A stretch of DNA of 64,000 nt from Prolixibacteraceae bacterium. GTDB taxonomy: Bacteria; Bacteroidota; Bacteroidia; Bacteroidales; Prolixibacteraceae. Made by a program: the position numbers and the translations under genes. The notes under the pieces were generated by a model. It worked only from the letters and a program-made list of their open reading frames with translations, made no database searches and had not been told where the DNA came from. Below, one piece after another: positions 43,923-53,009 of the stretch (positions within the stretch are counted from its first letter, which is position 1; each line of letters starts with the position of its first letter). The stretch covers positions 1-64,000 of the forward strand of contig JALOCD010000001.1 of assembly GCA_023228025.1 (NCBI GenBank). Direction: 5' to 3'.

Positions 43923-44366
43923 TTACATCATGAGTTTAATTGTTTCTGCCAGAACCCAATAGCGTAGGGTTTTCCCGATAAACATATAAAGCACAGTGAG
44001 TTTGGGAGAGATCCGGAAAAACCCAAGACCCAAAATCAAGACATCTCCAACAATCGGGACAAAGGAGAGCAGGGCAGACAAGGGTCCGTATTTTTGCAAC
44101 TTGGGATTGATGGCATGAATCTTCTCCATCTTAACTTTTCCATATTTTTCGATCCAATTCATGTTTCCCAGGTAACCGAGGTAAAAGATGGAAATCCCGC
44201 CCAGTGTATTCCCGGCCGTAGCAACCACGATGCATGATGTGATGTTTACCCCCGCCAGTATCAGCACGGACATGACGGCCTCAGAGTTAAAAGGCAGGAT
44301 GGAACCGGAAAGGAAGCCGGCAAAGAAGAGGCCTGTAAGCCCGTAATGTTGGAGAAATTCGACCAT
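43923..44366 (-). CDS. small DedA/YqaA-like membrane protein
   Basis: The 147-residue product has about four hydrophobic segments and motifs of the DedA/VTT (SNARE-associated) superfamily: GLFFAGFLSGSILPFNSEAV near the start and YGPLSALLSFVPIVGDVLIL in the second half. DedA relatives act in membrane lipid or undecaprenyl phosphate transport. The exact role here is unknown. A TTATGAG array lies immediately upstream. Confidence 0.8.
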   Translation of the reverse strand: MVEFLQHYGLTGLFFAGFLSGSILPFNSEAVMSVLILAGVNITSCIVVATAGNTLGGISIFYLGYLGNMNWIEKYGKVKMEKIHAINPKLQKYGPLSALLSFVPIVGDVLILGLGFFRISPKLTVLYMFIGKTLRYWVLAETIKLMM

Positions 44367-44378
44367 GAAGAAGGGATT

Positions 44379-44470
44379 GAGTTATGAGTTATAAGTTATA
44401 AGCTATGGCATTCCACCTATCATATTGATATCGTGCGTTATAACTCATAATTCATAATTCATAACTTATT
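44379..44470. repeat. inverted TTATGAG array between DedA-like gene and hexokinase
   Basis: GAGTTATGAGTTATAAGTTA on the left faces TTATAACTCATAATTCATAA on the right with about 30 bases between. It is the fourth such array in the window. Confidence 0.85.
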
Positions 44471-44493
44471 CTCCTACTTTAGGCACTCTATGT

Positions 44494-45702
44494 TTAGGAT
44501 AACGCCGCTACTGCCGATCCGATCAAATTGGCATTGTGGATCTCGTTGATTTTCACCTTGACATCCTCGTGTCCGAGCTCCGCCAAAACTATTTTGAGAT
44601 ATTTGGAAACCTGCTTGTTGTAAGCCTTACAGCTCTTAACCTTGCTCCAGAACAGGCTACCTTCCGCCGTCAGGCAAACCTTTTTAATTTCAGGATTGTG
44701 TGAAACCATCACGGCAACCAGTCCGGCCAGGGAAGCAGCTACCAGTTTGGCCGAGCGTTTGTAGATGCGCCGGGCGGCACGAACATGTTTCTTCTTTTGC
44801 TTTTCCGGTTTGTTGATCAGATCGGTGAGGGATTTGGCATCAAATTTTTCATCGAAACCATCCAGTGGGAAGAGGGTGGTGAAAATTTTGCCGAGGTACA
44901 TTCCGGATACGGCCTTTTCAAAGCGCTGTGCATTTTGAGTGCCAGAAGCAATGTCGACCTGATCGTCGATGGCTGTCAGGTGCAATGGACGATAGTTGCC
45001 CGACTCCAGGTTGATGGGGGTAAGCCCTTGCCAGTTCAATTCTTTGTCTAATTTGCCAATGTTGTCGGAATGAATGAAAGTTGCCATGTTGGTACCCGTT
45101 CCAACGATCAAGCCAATGTAAGCATCATAAGAGCTATCAGAAAGTCCGGCAAAAAGACTGGCTACGGTATCGTTGATCACCTTAACTGCGGTAAATTCGG
45201 CTTCGCTTTGTGTATTCAGGAACTCTTTCAGCGGTTTGCCTATCGGCTGATCGATCATCTCCGGAATGTCTACACCTTTGGTCCAGCGAAGAAGTTTAGC
45301 ATCGCCATCCGGCAAGCATTCAGCCGGATAGGAGAAACAGTAGCCGATGGGGGATTTCTCAGGCATTTTAAGGTCTTTGAGGAAGGAGGCCTGCTCCGCG
45401 AACAGATCATTTGCCGAAAACCCTTTCGTTTTCATGACGCTTAGATCTTTGCTCCAGCCATCAGGAGGATAAATATCGGTTTCACCGTCTTTAAAACTTA
45501 CAACCGAAGCCCGGTAGTTGGTCCCACCCAAATCCAATACCGTTGCCTGACCTTCCACACCCAATGTTTTTGGCTTGATATAGGTTGGAATACACTGAAT
45601 TTCAGTATTGGGGTTGTTCAACCCATTTTCCACCTTTTGCTGAAGATCCAGGGCAATCTCTTTCAGCTGATCTGTCGACAATTTGAAAATATTTTCCTTC
45701 AT
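44494..45702 (-). CDS. hexokinase (eukaryote-like type)
   Basis: This ATP-dependent kinase phosphorylates glucose and related hexoses. The 402-residue product has the actin-like ATPase pattern: phosphate 1 motif LDLGGTNYRASVV, the sugar-binding region with FSYPAEC, KVINDTVASLFAG and GLIVGTGTNMATF. The size and layout fit the hexokinase type shared with eukaryotes and found in Bacteroides, rather than the small ROK glucokinases. I use the ATG at 45702. An in-frame GTG ten codons upstream is a weaker option. Confidence 0.9.
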   Translation of the reverse strand: MKENIFKLSTDQLKEIALDLQQKVENGLNNPNTEIQCIPTYIKPKTLGVEGQATVLDLGGTNYRASVVSFKDGETDIYPPDGWSKDLSVMKTKGFSANDLFAEQASFLKDLKMPEKSPIGYCFSYPAECLPDGDAKLLRWTKGVDIPEMIDQPIGKPLKEFLNTQSEAEFTAVKVINDTVASLFAGLSDSSYDAYIGLIVGTGTNMATFIHSDNIGKLDKELNWQGLTPINLESGNYRPLHLTAIDDQVDIASGTQNAQRFEKAVSGMYLGKIFTTLFPLDGFDEKFDAKSLTDLINKPEKQKKKHVRAARRIYKRSAKLVAASLAGLVAVMVSHNPEIKKVCLTAEGSLFWSKVKSCKAYNKQVSKYLKIVLAELGHEDVKVKINEIHNANLIGSAVAALS

Positions 45703-45892
45703 CGTTATAATTTTTGTTTGGTTTTCAATCACTTAACAGGAAGCGAAATAAGTTGAATTATTGATTAACGGCTGCTTCCCTGATCGTTCTGATTTGTACC
45801 AAAAGTAGAATTTTATTTTTTCTTTCATGGCCGGTTAATCATTTTTAACGGGTACAAAATAGAAAAAAAATGAAGAACCCGCTGATTTTGCC

Positions 45893-45900
45893 TATTTTTG
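45893..45900 (+). promoter_or_regulatory. -7 element before rbfA
   Basis: TATTTTTG matches TAnnTTTG and lies 21 bases before the rbfA ATG. The -33 element is not clear. It shows that the in-frame upstream ATG at 45898 is unlikely to be used. Confidence 0.5.
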
Positions 45901-45921
45901 TCTAAAATTAAGTGGATCATC

Positions 45922-46263
45922 ATGGAACAATTTTCAACGAGACAGAACAAGATTGGCCGGCTCATCCAAAAAGAGCTGAGCGAATTTTTCAGGAGGGAGG
46001 CGCTCACATTGGCCAAAGGAAAAATGGTTTCCGTTACTGCCGTTCGTGTCACCAAAGATATGTCCCTGGCAAGGTGCTACCTCAGCATCTTTCCTTCGCA
46101 GGGCGCCGCTGAAGTGATGGCCGAGATCAAATTACACAAAGGGCATCTTCGCGGGGAATTGGGTCATGCCGTTCGTTTCCAACTGAGGCATGTTCCTGAG
46201 TTGGAGTTCTTTGTCGATGACAGCCTGGACTATATCGAGAAGATTGATAACCTGCTTAAATAA
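45922..46263 (+). CDS. rbfA: 30S ribosome-binding factor A
   Basis: RbfA is a KH-fold protein needed for late 30S maturation. The 113-residue product has the family pattern RQNKIGRLIQKELSEFF, VSVTAVRVTKDMSLARCYLS and the C-terminal RHVPELEFFVDDSLDY. I use the ATG at 45922, since the in-frame ATG at 45898 lies within the likely promoter. In other Bacteroidota a LolC/E-like permease gene often follows. Here a methyltransferase gene lies between them. Confidence 0.94.
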   Translation: MEQFSTRQNKIGRLIQKELSEFFRREALTLAKGKMVSVTAVRVTKDMSLARCYLSIFPSQGAAEVMAEIKLHKGHLRGELGHAVRFQLRHVPELEFFVDDSLDYIEKIDNLLK

Positions 46264-46351
46264 TGGAAAATTGACAATTGACAATTGACATTGCTTTTTA
46301 TTGATGAATTTTAGTCCGAATTAAATTGTTGCCAAAAGATATCGCCTGACA

Positions 46352-47173
46352 ATGCATTACGATCCGATCAAACGCCAATTGGGAAACCTCTTCAACAGCT
46401 CACCATTGTTGCGGAGACTGTTCTATCGGCTGCTGGACCTGTTGCTTCTCAGGGCCTGGCACGTAAACAAGACGCTAAAATCATTTCAAAGCAACGGTTC
46501 CGTTTCTGTGAAAAACGTCTTGGATGCAGGATCCGGTTTTGGGCAGTATTGCTATGGCATTTCTCGCCTCTTTCCTTCTGCAAAAATTCTGGGGGTAGAT
46601 GTCAAACAGGAACAGATCGACGACTGCAACCAATTCTTTCAACGAATCGGGAATGGGGATAGGGTCTCGTTTGAAGTGGCCGACCTAACCCAATACAAAG
46701 CCCCTGGCAAATACAATCTGATCCTTTCTGTCGATGTGATGGAGCACATTCTGGAAGATGAAATGGTCTTCAAAAATTTTAGCGAATCCCTGCAATCCGG
46801 TGGTATGCTGCTGATTTCTACCCCTTCCGACCAAGGGGGGTCCGATACGGACCACCACGATGAAGAGGGAATGCATGGGTTTATCGAAGAGCATGTCAGG
46901 GATGGGTACAACATGGAAGATATCCGCAAGAAACTGATGACTGCAGGATTTTCGACGGTCGAAACCTCCTATACCTATGGCAAATACGGTTCCGTAGCCT
47001 GGAAATTGTCGATGAAAGTTCCCATCCTTCTGCTGGGATTTTCCAAAATTTTCTACCTGCTGCTCCCTTTTTATTACGTGATAGTTTTCCCTTTCTGCGC
47101 GATACTGAATTACATTGACGTAAATCGAACAAATGAGAGAGGAACCGGCTTATTGGTAAGGGCATACAAATGA
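46352..47173 (+). CDS. class I SAM-dependent methyltransferase
   Basis: The 273-residue product has SAM motif I in VLDAGSGFGQYCYGIS, the acidic loop at GVDVKQEQIDDC and DVMEHILEDE, typical of small-molecule methyltransferases with an adjacent hydrophobic C-terminus (about 225-260), which may bind the membrane. The substrate is unknown. It overlaps the following permease gene by 4 bases, so the two are likely translated together. Confidence 0.85.
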   Translation: MHYDPIKRQLGNLFNSSPLLRRLFYRLLDLLLLRAWHVNKTLKSFQSNGSVSVKNVLDAGSGFGQYCYGISRLFPSAKILGVDVKQEQIDDCNQFFQRIGNGDRVSFEVADLTQYKAPGKYNLILSVDVMEHILEDEMVFKNFSESLQSGGMLLISTPSDQGGSDTDHHDEEGMHGFIEEHVRDGYNMEDIRKKLMTAGFSTVETSYTYGKYGSVAWKLSMKVPILLLGFSKIFYLLLPFYYVIVFPFCAILNYIDVNRTNERGTGLLVRAYK

Positions 47174-48399
47174 ACTTCTCCTTTTACATAGCCCGCCGGT
47201 ATCTCTTCTCCAGAAAGAAGACCAACATGATCAACCTGATTTCGGCCATTTCGGTGACAGGACTGATCGTTGGAACCATGGGACTGATCATCGGGTTATC
47301 CGGATTTAACGGGTTTGACGCGCTGATCAAATCGCTCTTCTCCTCCTTCGATCCGGAACTCAGGATCACTGTCAAAGAGGGCAAAAGCTTCTCCGCAACC
47401 GGAACGCAATTTGACGCGCTGCGCAAAATGCCTGGAGTGGCCTATTATTCAGAGATCGTTGAAGACATTGCCATGTTTCGCTACAATGACAGAATGGTTG
47501 TTGCCACCGTCAAAGGTGTCAGCGAAGATTATGTGGAGTATTCAGGCATTGATTCGATGATGGTCCAGGGGGAGTTCAAATTAAAGGATGCGACCAACAA
47601 CTATGCCGTTTTTGGGGAGGTCATAGCCGGAAATTTAAGAATTGGCGTACAGCAAATGGAGCCGATTGGCGTTTATGTTCCGAAAAAAGGCAGGGAGTCC
47701 TCCCTTTTGCCTGCCGGAAATTTCAACCAGAAACTGATCTATCCCTCAGGGATTTTCTCCATCCAGCAGGAACTCGACTCGAAATATGTCGTCGTACCGA
47801 TCGCGTTTGCACGGGAGCTCTTTGATCAACCCGTTAAGGTAAATGCCATTGAATTGAAACTCAAAGAGGGCGAATCAGAAAAAGAGACGAGAAAATCCAT
47901 CTCCGCACTTCTGGGAAATGGTTTCGAAATCAAAAACCGCTACCAACAGCACGACTACCTCTATAAAACCATGCTGGGTGAGAAATATGCCACCTATCTG
48001 ATCCTAATCCTGATCCTTGTGATAGCCTCCTTCAATATTGTGGGATCCCTTACCATGCTGATCCTCGACAAGAAGGAGGACATTGCCATCCTGCAAAGCA
48101 TGGGTGCAGACAAACGTACCATCCGGAATATCTTCCTCTTCGAAGGGTGGCTAATTTCATTGATCGGCGCTATACTCGGAACCCTGGCAGGTCTGGCAAT
48201 CTGTCAGGCACAGGTCTTTTATGGCCTGGTCAAGCTCTCCGACAAGGCCTCCTCCTTTATTATCGATGCCTATCCGATGAAAATTGTCGCCACCGATATA
48301 TTACTGATTGTGGTCTCGGTCTCCCTCATCGGATTTTTGGCGGCATGGTATCCGGTCCGGTTTATTTCAGAGAAACTGTTCGGGGATGAGTTGCACTAA
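47170..48399 (+). CDS. LolC/LolE-type ABC transporter permease
   Basis: This is an inner-membrane protein of the lipoprotein-release or MacB family. The 409-residue product has one N-terminal membrane span (about 22-45), a periplasmic domain of about 220 residues, and three C-terminal spans (about 275-405) with FNIVGSLTMLILDKKEDIAIL, the FtsX-domain signature. The ATPase partner is not in this stretch. It probably extracts lipoproteins for transfer to the outer membrane. Confidence 0.9.
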   Translation: MNFSFYIARRYLFSRKKTNMINLISAISVTGLIVGTMGLIIGLSGFNGFDALIKSLFSSFDPELRITVKEGKSFSATGTQFDALRKMPGVAYYSEIVEDIAMFRYNDRMVVATVKGVSEDYVEYSGIDSMMVQGEFKLKDATNNYAVFGEVIAGNLRIGVQQMEPIGVYVPKKGRESSLLPAGNFNQKLIYPSGIFSIQQELDSKYVVVPIAFARELFDQPVKVNAIELKLKEGESEKETRKSISALLGNGFEIKNRYQQHDYLYKTMLGEKYATYLILILILVIASFNIVGSLTMLILDKKEDIAILQSMGADKRTIRNIFLFEGWLISLIGAILGTLAGLAICQAQVFYGLVKLSDKASSFIIDAYPMKIVATDILLIVVSVSLIGFLAAWYPVRFISEKLFGDELH

Positions 48400-48441
48400 A
48401 GAAGGATAAAGGATAAAGTAAAAAGGATAAAGTCGCTTTGG

Positions 48442-48473
48442 CGACGGGGTGAGTAAGAGTGAAACCGTCAGTT
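48442..48473. repeat. GACGGGGTGA palindrome, copy before the symporter
   Basis: CGACGGGGTGAGTAAGAGTG then AAACCGTCAG forms an imperfect inverted repeat. The same pattern in a more perfect form lies at 49869-49902, on the other side of the symporter gene. Confidence 0.7.
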
Positions 48474-48563
48474 TTGTAATTCAGTTGGCATAAACCGGAA
48501 ATTTTCCTACATTTCAGATGTTTTCTGAACTGTATTGAACCAAAATAAACTTTTGAAAAATCT

Positions 48564-49808
48564 GTGACTAAAATTTACAAAGGCCTCTACTTCCAGGTGA
48601 TTGTCGCCATCATTCTGGGAATCATCCTGGGTGTTTACCAACCGGCATTGGCCGAGTCCCTGAAACCATTAGGCGATGGCTTCATCAAGCTGGTCAAGAT
48701 GATGATTGCCCCCATCATTTTTGTGACCATCGTAACCGGGATCGCGGGGATGCAGGATACCAAAAAGGTGGGCAGGGTTGGTATCAAGGCGATCCTGTAT
48801 TTCGAAGTTATCTCCACATTGGCGCTGATTATAGGCCTGATCATCGTGAACCTCTTTCAACCGGGTGCAGGCATGCATGTCGATCCCCTGACCCTCGACC
48901 AATCGGCAGTCGCGAAATTTGTAAAACCGGCCCAAAGTCACGGAGTAGTCGATTTTTTCATGAACATCATCCCCGAAAATATCATCAGCGCCCTGGCCGA
49001 AGGAAATATTCTGCAAGTGCTGTTCTTCTCTGTGCTTTTCGGATTTGCTCTCTCCAAAGTCGGCGAAAAGGCAACTCCAATTTTAAAAGGGATCAAATCG
49101 CTCGAGGCCGGACTCTTTGGCGTGATAAAAATTATCATGAAGGTGGCTCCTATCGGGGCTTTCGGTGCCATGAGCTTCACCATCGGGAAGTATGGTCTTA
49201 GTTCACTGGTATCTCTCGGCCAGCTGATGCTCTCCTTCTACACCACCTGTCTCATCTTCATATTTCTGGTGCTGGGATCAGTGATGAAACTATCGGGTTA
49301 CAATCTGCTTCGACTGCTTAACATGATCAAAGAAGAGATTCTCATTGTGCTGGGCACCTCTTCTTCGGAAGCCGCCCTGCCTGCACTGATGGAGAAGATG
49401 GAAAAGATAGGCTGTTCTCGTTCCGTAGTTGGGCTGGTCATTCCAACGGGATACTCTTTTAACCTCGATGGCACCTCCATCTACCTCACCATGGCAGCCG
49501 TATTTCTGGCGCAGGCCACGGGAACCCCACTCAATTTATCCCACCAGATCACCCTGTTGCTGGTATTGCTGATCACCTCCAAAGGCGCTGCCGGCGTAAC
49601 CGGGAGTGGCTTTATAACCCTGGCAGCCGTTTTACCTATTGTTGGGACAGTTCCGGTGGCCGCGCTGGCTTTGATTCTGGGTATCGACCGCTTTATGAGC
49701 GAAGCACGTGCCATCACCAACCTGATCGGTAATGCGGTGGCGACGGTGGTAGTGGCAAAGTGGGAAAAAGAGATTGATCAGACGACTGCAATGGAAGCAA
49801 TTGGATAG
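48564..49808 (+). CDS. dicarboxylate/amino acid:cation symporter (DAACS family)
   Basis: This is a secondary transporter for dicarboxylates or acidic amino acids such as glutamate. The 414-residue product has the family motifs GTSSSEAALPALMEKME (hairpin 1), NLDGTSIYLTMAAVF and GITGSGF-like sequence (GVTGSGFITLAAVLPIVG), with about eight membrane spans. The start is a GTG at 48564. Both flanks carry the same GACGGGGTGA palindrome. No partner genes are adjacent. Confidence 0.93.
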   Translation: MTKIYKGLYFQVIVAIILGIILGVYQPALAESLKPLGDGFIKLVKMMIAPIIFVTIVTGIAGMQDTKKVGRVGIKAILYFEVISTLALIIGLIIVNLFQPGAGMHVDPLTLDQSAVAKFVKPAQSHGVVDFFMNIIPENIISALAEGNILQVLFFSVLFGFALSKVGEKATPILKGIKSLEAGLFGVIKIIMKVAPIGAFGAMSFTIGKYGLSSLVSLGQLMLSFYTTCLIFIFLVLGSVMKLSGYNLLRLLNMIKEEILIVLGTSSSEAALPALMEKMEKIGCSRSVVGLVIPTGYSFNLDGTSIYLTMAAVFLAQATGTPLNLSHQITLLLVLLITSKGAAGVTGSGFITLAAVLPIVGTVPVAALALILGIDRFMSEARAITNLIGNAVATVVVAKWEKEIDQTTAMEAIG

Positions 49809-49868
49809 ATTTTAGTTTCGTATGCAATTAGTTTATATCCAATACAATACGTTATTTTTATTGCATTT

Positions 49869-49902
49869 CTGACGGGGTGACTCTGAGTGACCCCGTCAGT
49901 TA
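49869..49902. repeat. GACGGGGTGA palindrome, copy after the symporter
   Basis: CTGACGGGGT and ACCCCGTCAG are perfect 10-base arms around GACTCTGAGTG. It could act as a bidirectional terminator for the convergent symporter and Lgt-like genes, but the T tract is short. A related copy lies at 48442-48473. Confidence 0.75.
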
Positions 49903-49908
49903 AGGATT

Positions 49909-51840
49909 CTACACCAACCTTGAAAATCTTGCATTTGAATTAGGAAAATCTACCCCCATTCCGAAAAACACAAAGAGGCCACTGAAAAAGGCTGACCACA
50001 AGGCTTCCAGGCTAAATCCCGGATGAATAACTACCGGTTCGATTTGAATCGTTGTCATCACTATTCCAATTATCAATGCCAGGATGGCCGTCCACTGATA
50101 CAAGTGCAAACCCTTCAGTACAGGAGTTTGAACCTCCCCACGATAGGCCTCTTCCACAAATCGACCGAGGCTGGTCAGAATCAGGTATAATCCAAAAATT
50201 AATGGATATGGGCAGCTGTGTATCCACAACGAAATCAGGAACAGCTCGATCACTGTCAACCAAAGAATGGAATAAAGTTGGGTGGGATGAACCAATTCAC
50301 CTTTCAATCCGGAGATTTTGCATACTCTTGATCTGGGATGAAAATAGCGTATCCCGATCAGACCGTTGTCGGTTTTGCTCCCGTGGCAACATCCATTCAC
50401 GAGGCATCGCAAGCGGCCGATTGCCTGAATCCATGGCATCACGACAGAGCAGATGCCAATCATGACCCAAATGTTCACACCCATTGCCCAGACGGCCAAA
50501 CATCCAAAAAGTGTACCGACCATCCCTCCATAATATCCAAATGGTCGTTTCAGTTTATCTGAGCCTTCGATAAACTGAGCCCATAATGCAGCGCAGACGG
50601 TTAATATAACATTTGCAACCAGGAGTGCAAGTGCATATTCCCTCCCCACCAGAATACCAGCCAGTAGAAGTCCGGTAAAGCAACCGACACCCACATAAAA
50701 GCCATGATTGATTACCCTGATTTTCCCGAAAGTCCATTCTTTCCATGAATTCGCAATTTTCTCAGCGACATTTTTTAGGGAAATCCAAACCTTTAGATAA
50801 TTTGCTGAAAGCATGAATATCACCAACGAAACAATCAGGTTCAAGAGCGCTGATTTGTTAATACTCAATTGGATGAGAACGAGTATTACCCCAAATATTG
50901 TCAGGATAATTCTACCAAACACTGAGGTATAGGTCTGAGCTTTAATGGAAATGAAAAGCAAAGAAAGTGGAACCACAAGAAGGGCCGATCCTTTAACCGA
51001 TAAATATTGTGCGCCAATTTCAGGGTACAAAAGAGCTGCAAATGTAGCATAAGCCATGGCTATCATTATGGTGATCCACCAGGTTCTAAGGGAATCCTTT
51101 CTCCTTAATAGAAAAGGGGTTATTACAACAAATGCAAGTGGTAGTATTATAAAATACGGATTTCCAAGTGAAGAAAAGATCAGTAGCGTCTCACCAAATA
51201 AGGGGGGAACTGCTCCATTCAATTTTTCAACCAGAAAATTGCTAATCAGTAAGATTATACAAACAGTGAATAGCGATGTCAACCGTTCTTTTAACTCAGG
51301 AGTTTCCGAATTATTTGCAGGATAATCAAAAACAGTTCGGATCGATTGACCTGCAAACCTCTTTTTAAGGTCGATCGATTCGTAACCAATAACAAGGGCA
51401 ACCATCCCCAGGAAAGTCAGCGGTGTGACCATCCAAAAACCACTTGATGAGCCTGAATAAATAAAATATCCCATGGTGATCATTCCAAAACCCCAGTAAA
51501 TCGGATGATGCAAAATCCGGTAAGGACCCTTTGTGACATATACCGGAGGTGGGAAAGCATTCATTGGCAATCCCTTCCCAAAGTAATTGAGGGCATAGAC
51601 GGCCCATACAAAGAGTATGAAACCGGCAATGACCAAGGCTCCGCCGACAAATCCGGATTCTATTACCGGTAATAGAATCAACTTTTGGGTCATTCTGGCC
51701 CAAAACCATAATGATGCCGGGATAAGTACCACAAAGATGAATCCATAGAGAAGTTTCCAGATTATTTGAGTTGCTTTTCCCATTTTCTTATTCTTTGATT
51801 TGTAAAGGATTGGTTTCAATAAATTTAAGAAAGAAAACAT
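49909..51840 (-). CDS. ICMT-like methyltransferase / Lgt-like transferase fusion
   Basis: The 643-residue membrane protein has two parts. The N-terminal third (about 20-170) has the isoprenylcysteine/phospholipid methyltransferase pattern GPYRILHHPIYWGFG. The C-terminal part (about 440-630) matches prolipoprotein diacylglyceryl transferase: FGYYGGMVG, RCLVNGCCHGS, LVHPTQLYS and GRFVEEAYRG. The linker between is also rich in membrane spans. The start may be the ATG at 51783 (MGKATQIIWK) instead. Known Lgt moves a diacylglyceryl group to lipoprotein cysteines. Whether this fusion does the same is not known. It precedes no other gene on its strand, and a 271-residue unknown protein gene lies just upstream. 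Confidence 0.75.
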   Translation of the reverse strand: MFSFLNLLKPILYKSKNKKMGKATQIIWKLLYGFIFVVLIPASLWFWARMTQKLILLPVIESGFVGGALVIAGFILFVWAVYALNYFGKGLPMNAFPPPVYVTKGPYRILHHPIYWGFGMITMGYFIYSGSSSGFWMVTPLTFLGMVALVIGYESIDLKKRFAGQSIRTVFDYPANNSETPELKERLTSLFTVCIILLISNFLVEKLNGAVPPLFGETLLIFSSLGNPYFIILPLAFVVITPFLLRRKDSLRTWWITIMIAMAYATFAALLYPEIGAQYLSVKGSALLVVPLSLLFISIKAQTYTSVFGRIILTIFGVILVLIQLSINKSALLNLIVSLVIFMLSANYLKVWISLKNVAEKIANSWKEWTFGKIRVINHGFYVGVGCFTGLLLAGILVGREYALALLVANVILTVCAALWAQFIEGSDKLKRPFGYYGGMVGTLFGCLAVWAMGVNIWVMIGICSVVMPWIQAIGRLRCLVNGCCHGSKTDNGLIGIRYFHPRSRVCKISGLKGELVHPTQLYSILWLTVIELFLISLWIHSCPYPLIFGLYLILTSLGRFVEEAYRGEVQTPVLKGLHLYQWTAILALIIGIVMTTIQIEPVVIHPGFSLEALWSAFFSGLFVFFGMGVDFPNSNARFSRLV

Positions 51841-51884
51841 TAGGAATGATGTCCTTAAAGCATTGTTTTTTACCAGGATCCAGT

Positions 51885-52700
51885 TTAGTTTCCTGCTTCA
51901 TGCGTTTTGAAGTTTACCCGTTCGTTTACCGCCATTCCATGTGACAGATTACCACTTTTCTCCTGAAGCGTGCCCCTGTTGAGCCATTTGAATTCGTCAG
52001 CCATCAAAAATTGATATGGAACCGCCTTGTTTAATCCCGGCAGATACCTGACCAAATTCCCGACAACCGAATATATTTTCTTTTCAGATTCCAGAACTGC
52101 AATCCGATCGAGATTTAGGAAAATCCCCTTCTCCGGCATCGAGAGGTAATTATCCTCAATAAGGCAATCCTTTATCTCCTCTCCATTCATCCACACCCAT
52201 TGTCTCCGACCTTCATCACGCATTTCGATCCATACAAGATCGTTTTTGTCCGAGCAATAATGCCCCCACCGTAATTCATCCATAGGGACTTTCCAAGGTA
52301 AGACTGTGAGGGTCAATTGCTCGGCATAACCCTTTCCTTCAAAATTCAATGCACCAATTTTTAAAGTCACTTTGGAGTTGGGCTGATGACACTGCCAGTT
52401 TAAATATCCCTCTCCGGATTCAAGTATCCTGGCTTGAATGCTTTTCCCTTTGGATTCCCAAGTCCCGGAAATGCCAAATTTTTTATCCTCCCAAATGATC
52501 TTTCCATTGTTCGTAACCGGGAGTTGCAACTTGCCTAACCTGGACTTAAACTGAACACCCGAATCCGGATTATAGGATAGCCAACTTGAATAGGAGACAG
52601 ACACACCATACCAGGTGAGTTTTGCGGCATAAAAGATCATTAACTCACCTGAATCGCTAATAAAATCAAGAAACCATTTGTCGAGGAAAAAATTCTTCAA
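51885..52700 (-). CDS. unknown protein, possible CrtC/AttH-like fold
   Basis: I do not recognise this 271-residue protein with certainty. It has no signal peptide. It begins KWFLDFISDSGELMIFYAAK and has many tryptophan- and tyrosine-rich strands, then LPMDELRWGHYCSD-like sequence (PMDELRWGHYCSDKNDLVWI). This pattern recalls the lipocalin-like AttH/carotenoid-hydratase (CrtC) fold. It lies 44 bases upstream of the Lgt-like fusion on the same strand and is divergent from a radical SAM gene, so the three may form a pathway. Confidence 0.55.
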   Translation of the reverse strand: MKNFFLDKWFLDFISDSGELMIFYAAKLTWYGVSVSYSSWLSYNPDSGVQFKSRLGKLQLPVTNNGKIIWEDKKFGISGTWESKGKSIQARILESGEGYLNWQCHQPNSKVTLKIGALNFEGKGYAEQLTLTVLPWKVPMDELRWGHYCSDKNDLVWIEMRDEGRRQWVWMNGEEIKDCLIEDNYLSMPEKGIFLNLDRIAVLESEKKIYSVVGNLVRYLPGLNKAVPYQFLMADEFKWLNRGTLQEKSGNLSHGMAVNERVNFKTHEAGN

Positions 52701-53009
52701 TATGAACTCTTTTATCGGATGCCTGCTTTTTTAATATCTGTTTTAAGGCTATTTGATCATTCACAATGAAATCATGAAAACAGAAAGAACCGGGCATTCA
52801 TTCGAAAGGAAATTATCTGCCCTATTATAAAAATATACAACTTGAAAAAAAGTACAGTTTTGATTTAATTAAACCATTATCCATGTAAATTTAAAATAAA
52901 AATGGATATCTTGTATCATGTTATTCGCTGATAGAGAGCCGTTGAGAGTAAGCTCAACCTTATTCCTTACCTCCCGGTTCAAAACCGGATATCAGTAAAT
53001 ATTTTTTCC
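52701..53009. other. divergent intergenic region with two hairpins
   Basis: This 309-base, AT-rich gap separates the 271-residue protein gene and the divergent radical SAM gene. No clear precursor peptide is seen. The longest short frame is 18 codons (starting ATGAAAACAG near 52773) and I do not trust it. Two neighbouring hairpins stand about 35-80 bases before the radical SAM start: GTTGAG/CTCAAC near 52943 and CCGGTT/AACCGG near 52977. No perfect consensus promoter was found. Confidence 0.55.

Noticed and set aside
52773..52829. 18-codon ORF as a RiPP precursor for the radical SAM protein
   Set aside because: No leader or core pattern, no cysteines and no conservation can be shown. Too short to support.
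52960..52985. tRNA T-arm-like sequence CCCGGTTCAAAACCGG
   Set aside because: No acceptor, D or anticodon arms can be placed around it. It is only a small hairpin.
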